Source of the DNA: Thermoleophilaceae bacterium
GTDB lineage: Bacteria > Actinomycetota > Thermoleophilia > Solirubrobacterales > Thermoleophilaceae
Reading direction: 5' to 3'
NCBI GenBank assembly: GCA_013695855.1
Contig: JACCZR010000166.1
Span: 1 to 7,314, forward strand
Length of the DNA stretch: 7,314 bases
The number at the start of each line of letters is the position of its first letter. The stretch's first letter is position 1. Shown in pieces: positions 1 to 5,521 of this stretch. The notes beneath the pieces were generated by a model. The model had not been told where the DNA came from. It worked only from the letters and a program-made list of their open reading frames with translations, and searched no databases. Both the position numbers and the translations under genes were made by a program.

Positions 1-2
1 CC

Positions 3-332
3 ACCACAGCCGAGCGCTTCGAGCCCCGCCCGCTTCCCGGCGGCGACGCGGTGGCCTTCGTGCAACGCAGCGCCCGCTCGGTCACCTACCGCCATCAGGC
101 ACGCGTGGTCCTGCACGCCTCGGCGGCTGACATCGCGAGCCGTCACCGCTGGCTCAGCGATGACCTCGAACCGCTCGGCGACGACCGCTGCGCGTACGAG
201 ACCAGCGACGACTCGCTCGAATGGCTGGCCCTCCGCATCGCCTCCCTCGGCGTCGACTTCGAGATCGTTGGGCCGCCGGAGCTGGCCGACTGGTGCCTCC
301 GCGTGGCGGCTCGCTTCGAGCGAGCAGCGTGA
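3..332 (+). CDS. WYL-domain transcriptional regulator, C-terminal fragment (5' end outside window)
   Basis: This is the last 109 codons of a gene that begins before the window; the frame is open from base 3 and stops at TGA 330-332. The fragment opens with RFEPRPLPGGDAVAFVQRS, then has TYRHQARVVLHASAADIASR, a short acidic DDLEPLGDDRCAYETSDDSLEW stretch read in two pieces, and finally LALRIASLGVDFEIVGPPEL before a helical AARFERAA tail. This order is characteristic of the C-terminal extension that follows the WYL ligand-sensing domain in actinobacterial DeoR/HTH-WYL regulators. The N-terminal DNA-binding helix-turn-helix and the WYL core would lie upstream and cannot be seen. Such proteins are cytoplasmic regulators that respond to nucleotides, nucleic acids or small molecules, but the ligand and targets cannot be inferred here. 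Its stop overlaps a GTG at 329-331, so a downstream coupled start is possible, though that frame leads to no recognisable protein. Confidence 0.85.
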   Translation, partial: TTAERFEPRPLPGGDAVAFVQRSARSVTYRHQARVVLHASAADIASRHRWLSDDLEPLGDDRCAYETSDDSLEWLALRIASLGVDFEIVGPPELADWCLRVAARFERAA

Positions 333-402
333 TAGCGCCGGAGCGCAGGCCGGGCGTTGGCCGGCCGAGCACCGCCGCTCGATCCGATCTCCGTCACCCG
401 AT
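333..402. other. Short spacer between regulator fragment and pseudogene
   Basis: These 70 bases separate the WYL gene stop from the first recognisable codons of the degraded hydrolase. I see no promoter-like hexamer at a useful distance, no Shine-Dalgarno sequence, no ATG or GTG in the frame of the following signal peptide, and no terminator hairpin with a T tract. The absence of a start codon here supports the view that the downstream gene has also lost its 5' end. Confidence 0.5.
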
Positions 403-639
403 AACGCGAATCTGCTGTTGCTCTGCCTGGCCCCTGCGGCCTGGGCGGGCCATCCCCCGCAGCAGCCCACTGCCACGCCTTCGGCGCTGCCCACAGAGGC
501 CGAGCTCAACGTGAGCGGCACCCCTCCGAAGGGCAGCACCTCCTACACCGAGGTCAGGGGACTGCTCGAGGGCCACCTTCACGCGATGGCGTTCGAGTTC
601 CTCGGCGGACGGGTGCGCTGCGGGAAGCCCTGGGACGAG

Positions 640-695
640 GGCGGCATCAGCAAGGCGCTGGAACTCGGCGATGCGGCGCACCTGCAGCCGCACGC
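640..695 (+). other. First junction in the hydrolase pseudogene (frame 1 to frame 2)
   Basis: The frame-1 reading stays protein-like through GGISKALELGD and then becomes Arg/Gln-rich noise. The frame-2 reading becomes family-like from about YVDRKSGGPGKG. The two sides are not adjacent in the related proteins I recall: several tens of residues normally separate the HLH block from the SGGPGKG block. A deletion whose length leaves remainder 2 on division by 3, or a deletion plus a small indel, would explain it. The exact breakpoint cannot be fixed without an intact relative. Confidence 0.55.
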
Positions 696-854
696 TGTAC
701 GTGGATCGCAAGTCCGGCGGGCCGGGCAAGGGCTGGCTGCGCGTGGTCCGCGATCCCTTCGAGGCGCGCAAGGTGATCAACCGGGGCAAGCTCGCCGTGG
801 TGATGGGAATCGAGGTCTCCAAGCTCTTCGACTGCGATCTTCAGAACGACACGC

Positions 855-872
855 CCTCGTGTATCGAGCCAC
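855..872 (+). other. Second junction in the hydrolase pseudogene (frame 2 to frame 3)
   Basis: Frame 2 reads FDCDLQNDTPSC up to base 862. Frame 3 reads VSSHSWADEESYPRIYNLGG from base 861. The switch is therefore located within a few bases. In M19-type enzymes a long segment containing one of the metal-binding histidines lies between the Glu block and the SHS block; here nothing remains of it. The same direction of frame change is seen as at the first junction. Confidence 0.65.
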
Positions 873-1358
873 TCATGGGCCGACGAGGAGAGCTACCCCC
901 GCATCTACAACCTGGGGGGGATCGTGACGCCGTCGGACAACAACTCGGCGAGCTTCGTCAAGGATTGGCGCACCATTCGCAAGTACCGCAGCTCGAAGCA
1001 CTACTTCGGCTTCGGCTTCGGCTCGGACCTCAATGGCTTCAGCTCAGCCGCCGGGCCGCGGCCCAACAACACGAGCAACCCCGTCCGCTACCCGTTCCGG
1101 GCGATCGACGGCCGGACGATCGTGAACAGGCAGCGCAGCGGCACGCGCACTTTCGACGTCAACAGCGACGGCGTCTCACACTACGGCCTCTACCCCGACT
1201 GGGTCGAGGACCTGCGCAAGGTCGGCGGACGCCAGATCTTCGAGGAGATGGGCCGCGGCGCCGAGGCCTACCTGCAGATGTGGGAGCGCGCCGAAGGCAT
1301 CCCCGCGCGCCGCTGCCGCTCGCCGCACGTGCATTTCCGGCGCAGCTCGCTGAACGAC

Positions 1359-1757
1359 GTGGGCCTCGGCCTATCGCCCAACCGCCTGTTGCGCCGGGCG
1401 GCCCAGCCGGCCGTGCGCAAGGGCCGGGTTTGGCGCTGGTGTGTGGGCGGACGTAAGAACCGCCGGGCGAAGGTCGTCGCGGCCTTCACCCGCGGCGGGA
1501 ACCCTCGCGTGGCCCTCGTGGGCACCACGGGGCGCGGGCACACCTCGCGCCGGGTGGCTACGGGGATGCGTGTACGGCGCATCAGGGGGCGTTTGAAGCG
1601 CGTTGGGCGGACCCTGCGGGTGCGCCGAGTCGCGGGGGGCAGGAAGATGGTCTACGGCGTGCGCCGTGGCCGCATCCGCTTCATCGCCCTGGCATCGCGC
1701 GGGGCGGCGCGCAACGGCCGCACGCTGCGGCGCTACGTGCGCCTGGCCGGCCTGCGC
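1359..1757 (+). other. C-terminal basic domain of the degraded hydrolase
   Basis: After the catalytic part, the frame-3 segment continues for about 133 codons with VGLGLSPNRLLRRAAQP, WRWCV, AKVVAAFTRGG, RVALVGTTGRGH, a run of MRVRRIRGRLKRVGRTLRV, and finally YGVRRGRIRFIALASRG. It resembles the Arg/Gly-rich C-terminal modules found on secreted proteins of deep-branching actinobacteria, possibly two related halves each beginning with a G(L/M)-type helix followed by beta strands. Its function is unknown; wall or polymer association would be a guess. It is intact in frame. Confidence 0.4.
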
Positions 1758-1785
1758 TAGACCGTACAGCGCGCAAGGCGCGACT

Positions 1786-1814
1786 GACCCGGCATATGCG
1801 CGGGTTGGTCGACC
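1786..1814. promoter_or_regulatory. Possible operator: inverted repeats upstream of the oxidase gene
   Basis: The 75-base gap before the oxidase holds the perfect 8-base palindrome GGTCGACC at 1807-1814 and, just before it, ACCC (1787-1790) and GGGT (1802-1805) flanking the palindrome GCATATGC (1792-1799). The site ends about 21 bases before the start codon, overlapping where a promoter spacer or -35 region would be. This is where a repressor could bind. Short palindromes arise easily by chance, so this is only suggestive. Confidence 0.25.
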
Positions 1815-1822
1815 CACGCTGG

Positions 1823-1828
1823 TAGAAC
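1823..1828 (+). promoter_or_regulatory. Candidate -10 hexamer for the oxidase gene (leaderless)
   Basis: TAGAAC lies 7 bases before the ATG at 1836, close to the TANNNT pattern of actinobacterial -10 elements but with C at the last position. No Shine-Dalgarno sequence precedes the ATG, so a transcript starting at or next to the A of the ATG is plausible. No clear -35 is visible. Confidence 0.3.
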
Positions 1829-1835
1829 CACGCGC

Positions 1836-3146
1836 ATGGCTGAGCGCTGGACCAATTGGGCGCGCCAGCAGGTCTGCGCGCCTGCGGTGATCGAGCGCCC
1901 CAGCAGTGAGGAGCAGGTGGCCGCCGCGGTCCGGCGGGCGGCCAAGGAGGGCCTCCCGGTGCGCGCCGTGGGGTCGGGGCACTCGTTCACCGACATCGCG
2001 TGCACCGACGGTGCGATGGTCGATGTCTCGGCGATGGACCGGGTGCTGGAGGCCGACTCGTCGACGGGGCTCGTGCGGGTTCAAGCCGGCATCTCGATCA
2101 ACGCGTTGGGGGAGGCGCTCGAGGGTCACGGCCTCGCGCTCGAGAACCAGGGGGACGTCGACACGCAGGCGCTCGCCGGCGCTCTGGCTACCGCCACTCA
2201 CGGCACCGGCCTGGCCTTCGGCAACCTCTCCTCGCGCGTCGAGTCCCTCCGCCTGGTCGACGGTCGCGGCGAGGTGCACGAGATCGACGGCGGTGACGAG
2301 CTGCTTGCGGCGCGGGTGGGCCTCGGCGCGCTGGGGATCGTCACCGAGCTGACGCTTCGCACGGTCCCCCTCTTCACCCTGCGCCGCAGCGACGTGCCGC
2401 GGCCGCTCGGCGAGACCCTCGACACGATGGATGGGCTGGTCGCAGGCTCCGATCACTGGGAGTTCTTGGTCTTCCCCTACTCGGACGTGGCACTCACCCG
2501 GACCAGCAGCCGCTCCGACGAGGCACCCAACGCGGTCGGCGAGCGCAAGCTGTGGCTCCAGGAGCATCTGCTCGAGAACGCGGTGATGGGGGCCTTCGCC
2601 CGCACCGGGCGGGCGCTGCCGCGTCTCATCCCGCGGCTGAACGCCACCCTGTCGAAGCTGGTCTCGCCCTCCACCAAGGTCGACCGCTCGTGGAGGGTGT
2701 TCGCCACGCGCCGCGCGGTGCGCTTCACCGAGATGGAGTACGCCATCCCCCGCGACTGCGCACGCGAGGCGGTGGAAGCGGTGATGGACCTGGTCGAGCG
2801 CCGCCGGCTGCCCGTGACCTTCCCGATCGAGGTGCGCTTCACCGCCGGGGACGATGCCTTCCTGTCCACCGCCCACGGGCGCCAGACCTGTTACGTCGCG
2901 ATCCACCAGTACCTGGGGATGGAGTACGAGTCCTACTTCCGCGCCGTCGAGCGGATCATGGACGGCTTGGGCGGGCGCCCGCACTGGGGCAAGCGCCACT
3001 ACCAGTCGGCCGACACGCTGGCCGGGCGCTACCCCGAGTGGGACCGCTTCGCGGCGGTGCGCGCACAGCTCGACCCCGAGGGTCGCTTCGAGAACGACTA
3101 CACGCAGCGGGTGCTCGGGCCGGTCAGGCAGCCGGTCGCGGGCTGA
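1836..3146 (+). CDS. FAD-linked oxidase, D-arabinono-1,4-lactone oxidase/AldO-like
   Basis: A complete 436-residue flavoprotein of the vanillyl-alcohol oxidase fold, in the aldonolactone/alditol oxidase family, which oxidises aldonolactones or alditols with oxygen or another acceptor. Residues 1-180 form the FAD domain: RPSSEEQVAAAVRRA (21-35), VGSGHSFTD (45-53), QAGISINALGEAL (83-95) and ATATHGTG (118-125). His49 occupies the position that carries covalent FAD in members such as AldO. The C-terminal substrate domain has PIEVRF (330-335) and HWGK (383-386); Glu332, Arg334 and Lys386 match in order and spacing the catalytic Glu/Arg/Lys of Streptomyces AldO as I recall it. The end, LDPEGRFENDYTQRVLG, is typical. 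There is no signal peptide, so it should be cytoplasmic. The length is normal. ATG 1836 is chosen because the protein starts with family-like NWARQQVCAP. The substrate is uncertain: alditol, xylitol or a lactone are all possible. Confidence 0.88.
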   Translation: MAERWTNWARQQVCAPAVIERPSSEEQVAAAVRRAAKEGLPVRAVGSGHSFTDIACTDGAMVDVSAMDRVLEADSSTGLVRVQAGISINALGEALEGHGLALENQGDVDTQALAGALATATHGTGLAFGNLSSRVESLRLVDGRGEVHEIDGGDELLAARVGLGALGIVTELTLRTVPLFTLRRSDVPRPLGETLDTMDGLVAGSDHWEFLVFPYSDVALTRTSSRSDEAPNAVGERKLWLQEHLLENAVMGAFARTGRALPRLIPRLNATLSKLVSPSTKVDRSWRVFATRRAVRFTEMEYAIPRDCAREAVEAVMDLVERRRLPVTFPIEVRFTAGDDAFLSTAHGRQTCYVAIHQYLGMEYESYFRAVERIMDGLGGRPHWGKRHYQSADTLAGRYPEWDRFAAVRAQLDPEGRFENDYTQRVLGPVRQPVAG

Positions 3147-3162
3147 GCGTCCCGCGTCCGCC

Positions 3163-4350
3163 CTACAGGAAGCAGCAGCCCTCGCCGCGGTAGGTGGGCA
3201 CCTCGTCGACGATCTCGCCGCCGCGCACCAGCAGCAGGGAGCTGAAGCGCTCGCACAGCTCGCCCGCCTTTGCGTGGCGCATGAACACGTGGTCTCCCAC
3301 TCGCAGCGCCGCCGCCCCCGGGCCGCTCACCGGGGTCTGCACCTCGCCGGCGCCCTCCCGGGGATCGAGCTCCAGCTCCGCCGGAAGCCACGGGGTCGGT
3401 AGGCGGTCTCGGCCCGGAGCACCGGAGGCGATGTAGCCGCCGCCGAGCAGCGTGGCCGTCGAGCTGGTCGGGCGGCGGACGACGGGCAGGGCGAACATCG
3501 CGGCGGGACTCAGGCTGAAGCCCGAGTAATGGTCGAACAGCGTGGGGGCGTAGAAACCCGAGCCCGCGGTGAGCTCGGTCACGGCTGCTTCGCGCGAGGT
3601 CAGGTGCAGGCTGCCCGTGCCGCCGCCGTTGACCAGCTCCAGGGGGGTCACGGTCGAGACGGCGGCCACGACCTCGGCCCGCCGCTCGGCGATCTCCGCC
3701 GCCGAGCGCCGCTGCATGAGCTCGATCAACCGGCCCTGCGCGCGCCTGCCCAGCGGCCTGTCGCCCACACCGGCGATGTGGGCCTCGTAGCCCATCACGC
3801 CCATCAGGTCGAAGCCGGGCCGGCTCACCACCTCCCGCGCCAGCGCCGCCGCCCGCTCGGGCGTGCGCACCGGCGAGCGCTTGGCACCCACCTTCACCCG
3901 GCCGCCCGCCGTCCACCAGCTCACGTCGAGCTCGAGGCAGACGCGGATGGGGCGGCGGTCTCTACCGGCAGCCCTGTCGGCCAGGTCGAGCTGGTCGGCG
4001 GAGTCGACCATGATCGCCGGCGGGCGCTCGCCGCCGGCGCGCCCGAGCCGGTACAGGGCGTCGTGATCGGCGGTGGGGTAGGCAAGCAGCAGGTCCTCGA
4101 AGCCCTGCTCGTGCAGCCACAGGCTCTCGCCCAGCGTGAAGGTCATGACGCCTCGATAGCCAGCGTCGCCGTCGAGGATCGAGCGCAGCAGCGGGCGGCA
4201 GCGCACGGACTTCGAGGCCACGCGGACCGGCTTGCCCGCCGAGCGGACCTTCATCTCGGCGGCGTTCGACCACAGCGCATCGAGATCGACGAAGGCAAAC
4301 GGGGCGTCGCGCCCCTCGAAGAGCGCGGCGTAGTCCTCGTGGCTCGCCAC
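3163..4350 (-). CDS. PLP-dependent amino acid deaminase/aldolase (alanine racemase N-terminal fold)
   Basis: A 395-residue cytoplasmic enzyme, complete, ending at TAG (complement of 3163-3165), 16 bases from the stop of the convergent oxidase gene. The alanine-racemase-type barrel starts with APFAFVDLDALWSNA (16-30) and RVASKSVRC (43-51), where Lys47 should form the Schiff base with pyridoxal phosphate. MGYEAHIAGVGD (186-197) and LVNGGGTGS (239-247) follow, the latter the expected phosphate-binding loop, then GSGFYAPTLFD (263-273). The C-terminal beta domain has GDHVFMRHAKAGELCERF (352-369). D-threonine aldolases and eukaryotic-type D-serine dehydratases bind a divalent metal near the equivalent region; His359 and Cys366 are candidates. 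GTG 4350 is preferred because the 75 codons upstream in frame are not family-like and run antisense to the next gene. The reaction (D-amino acid dehydration or retro-aldol cleavage) is not settled. It ends in an unusual GCCFL. Confidence 0.82.
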   Translation of the reverse strand: MASHEDYAALFEGRDAPFAFVDLDALWSNAAEMKVRSAGKPVRVASKSVRCRPLLRSILDGDAGYRGVMTFTLGESLWLHEQGFEDLLLAYPTADHDALYRLGRAGGERPPAIMVDSADQLDLADRAAGRDRRPIRVCLELDVSWWTAGGRVKVGAKRSPVRTPERAAALAREVVSRPGFDLMGVMGYEAHIAGVGDRPLGRRAQGRLIELMQRRSAAEIAERRAEVVAAVSTVTPLELVNGGGTGSLHLTSREAAVTELTAGSGFYAPTLFDHYSGFSLSPAAMFALPVVRRPTSSTATLLGGGYIASGAPGRDRLPTPWLPAELELDPREGAGEVQTPVSGPGAAALRVGDHVFMRHAKAGELCERFSSLLLVRGGEIVDEVPTYRGEGCCFL

Positions 4351-4356
4351 GGCGCG

Positions 4357-4362
4357 ATGATC
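4357..4362 (-). promoter_or_regulatory. Weak candidate -10 hexamer for the PLP enzyme gene
   Basis: Read on the minus strand this is GATCAT, 6 bases before the GTG at 4350. It matches the A at position 2 and T at position 6 of TANNNT but lacks the leading T. There is no Shine-Dalgarno sequence here, in line with other starts in the window. It is the weakest of the set. Confidence 0.2.
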
Positions 4363-4393
4363 CCACGTTGCCGTGGTGCGATCGACGCCTGGG

Positions 4394-4399
4394 TACGCT
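4394..4399 (+). promoter_or_regulatory. Candidate -10 hexamer for the MBL-like gene (leaderless)
   Basis: TACGCT lies 6 bases before the GTG at 4406 and fits TANNNT exactly. A TTGCCG at 4368-4373 could be a -35, but the spacer would be 20 bases, longer than usual. With no Shine-Dalgarno sequence, transcription from or beside the GTG is the simplest reading, and it is the reason for preferring 4406 over the in-frame GTG at 4373. The 55-base gap 4351-4405 is a shared divergent promoter region. Confidence 0.4.
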
Positions 4400-4405
4400 T
4401 GGCCG

Positions 4406-5521
4406 GTGGCCGTCAGCGAGAGCCCCGAGCAGCTCGGCGTGCGCCCCTTCCACGAGTTCGACGGGGCCAACGGCAGCTGGCCGCGGGGCGAGCGCCTCGA
4501 AGCCATCCGGACCGCGGCCGAGGAGTTCCGGCGGCGCTTCAAGGCCCAGGGCCAAGTCGTGGCAAGCCGGACCATCGACCTCGTGACCGCCGGCTACCCG
4601 GCGCGCTTTGCCTTCGGCGGCGCGGCCCGGGGCATCAATCCCTACATCGGCATCACCAACCGGCTGGTGATCGTCCAGTTCCACGACTTCGAGGGCGCGC
4701 TGCGCACGCTGGTCTGGGAGCCGACGGTTCCCGAGGGCTCCGCGCGGACGCCCTTCTACCAGCAGCTCATCGTGCGCTACGGCGAGTGGCTGTCCGAGAA
4801 CGTGCTGGCCACCGAGCACAACACGGTGGCCGGTGCCCTCGACCTCTGCGGCCTGACACCGGCCGATGTGGACTACGTGGCCTTCGACCATCTCCACGCG
4901 CAGGACATGCGCCTGCTCATGGGCACGACCATGCCCGTCGAGGGCGAGCTCGAGCCCCGGCCCCCCCTCTTCCCCAACGCGCGGTTCTTGTGCCAGCGCC
5001 GCGAGATCGACACCTTCCGCTCGCCGCACCCCATGCAGTGGGCCTGGTACGTGCCCCGCGGAATGGACCACGTGGTCGACGAGGGCCTGGTGCTGCTCGA
5101 CGGCGACGTCGAGCTCGGCGTGGGTGTGGCGCTGGCGTCGACGCCCGGCCACACAGACGGCAACCAATCGCTGGTGGTGAACACGCCCGACGGCGTATGG
5201 GTCTCCTCCGAGAACGGCGTGGCCGCAGACAACTGGCATCCGCATCTCTCCAAGATCCCGGGGGTCAAGCGCGAGGCCGAGCTCATGGGGGTGGAGGTGA
5301 TCCTGAACTCCAACACCCTCGAGGATTCGATCGACCAGTACGACTCGATGGTCAAGGAAAAGGCGCTGGCCGATCCCAACCGCGAGGACCCACGCTGGAT
5401 GAACGTCTTTCCCTCCTCCGAGATGCCCAAGCTGCGCCGCCAATGGCCGGTGGTGCCGAGCTTCACCTACGGGGGGATCGACTACGGGCGGGTGGAGGCG
5501 CCCGGGCGCGGGGCCGCTTAG
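4406..5521 (+). CDS. Metallo-beta-lactamase-like protein with altered metal motif, function unknown
   Basis: A complete protein of 371 residues from GTG 4406 (382 from GTG 4373, which would place the -10-like TACGCT inside the gene). It has no signal peptide or membrane segment and should be cytoplasmic. The N-terminal half has FDGANGSWPRGERLEAIRTA (18-37) and strand-rich RLVIVQFHDFEGALRTLVWE (86-105). The MBL-like core has DVDYVAFDHLHAQDMR (154-169), STPGHTDGNQSLVV (245-258) and GVWVSSENGVAADNW (263-277). The order strand, H-x-H, then TPGHT, then a strand with an acidic residue is that of the metallo-beta-lactamase fold. The signature, however, is HLHAQD (162-167) instead of HxHxDH, and Glu269 sits where an Asp bridging ligand is usual. 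His249 is the conserved TPGHT histidine. It is divergent from the PLP enzyme, suggesting shared control, and its TAG overlaps the stop of the convergent secreted-protein gene. I do not recognise a specific enzyme. A hydrolase with altered metal coordination or a non-catalytic fold is possible. Confidence 0.72.
   Translation: MAVSESPEQLGVRPFHEFDGANGSWPRGERLEAIRTAAEEFRRRFKAQGQVVASRTIDLVTAGYPARFAFGGAARGINPYIGITNRLVIVQFHDFEGALRTLVWEPTVPEGSARTPFYQQLIVRYGEWLSENVLATEHNTVAGALDLCGLTPADVDYVAFDHLHAQDMRLLMGTTMPVEGELEPRPPLFPNARFLCQRREIDTFRSPHPMQWAWYVPRGMDHVVDEGLVLLDGDVELGVGVALASTPGHTDGNQSLVVNTPDGVWVSSENGVAADNWHPHLSKIPGVKREAELMGVEVILNSNTLEDSIDQYDSMVKEKALADPNREDPRWMNVFPSSEMPKLRRQWPVVPSFTYGGIDYGRVEAPGRGAA

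Larger units (their letters stand above)
403..1760 (+). pseudogene. Degraded secreted M19-like (membrane dipeptidase-like) amidohydrolase
   Basis: Three consecutive pieces of one protein lie in three frames. Frame 1 (about 403-660) has a hydrophobic leader ending in APAAWAG, a Pro/Thr-rich linker, and EGHLHAMAFEFLGG with HLH at 574-582. Frame 2 (about 690-862) has SGGPGKGWLRVV, DPFEARKVINRGKLAVV and GIEVSKLFDC (Glu codon 812-814). Frame 3 (861-1760) has VSSHSW at 861-878, then FGFGFGSDLNGF, HYGLYPDWVEDLRK, AEAYLQMWERAEG and a basic C-terminal domain ending at TAG 1758-1760. In M19 dipeptidases the metal ligands come from an HxD-like motif, a Glu, and two later His residues, one of them in a SHS motif. 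The block holding the other late His should fall between FDC and VSSHSW and is absent. The leader has no ATG/GTG start in frame. Gene callers may report 924-1760 alone as a CDS, but conserved family sequence starts upstream of 924 in that frame. Family assignment is from motif memory; degradation is seen directly. Confidence 0.75.

Noticed and set aside
329..520. Translationally coupled small gene starting at GTG 329 (overlapping the regulator's TGA)
   Set aside because: Its reading has no recognisable motif, while the neighbouring frame carries a signal-peptide-like leader and the HLH block of the hydrolase.
914..920. Run of seven G as a possible sequencing frameshift
   Set aside because: The reading frame is the same and family-like on both sides (SYPRIYNLGG before, IVTPSDN after), so no frameshift occurs there.
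1770..1782. CGCGC-AAG-GCGCG hairpin after the pseudogene as a terminator
   Set aside because: The stem is only five base pairs with a three-base loop and no T tract follows; such hairpins are common by chance in this composition.
1371..2999. Long open frame on the minus strand across the oxidase gene (542 codons)
   Set aside because: It is antisense to a clear oxidase gene, its translation is Arg/Gly/His/Ala-rich without domain motifs, and long antisense frames are expected at this GC content.
3163..3174. C-terminal CCFL of the PLP enzyme as a CaaX lipidation signal
   Set aside because: Protein prenylation of this type is a eukaryotic system, and the protein shows no other sign of membrane targeting.
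4351..4575. 75-codon N-terminal extension of the PLP enzyme from ATG 4575
   Set aside because: The extension is basic and not family-like, runs antisense to the start of the divergent gene, and GTG 4350 gives the usual protein length.
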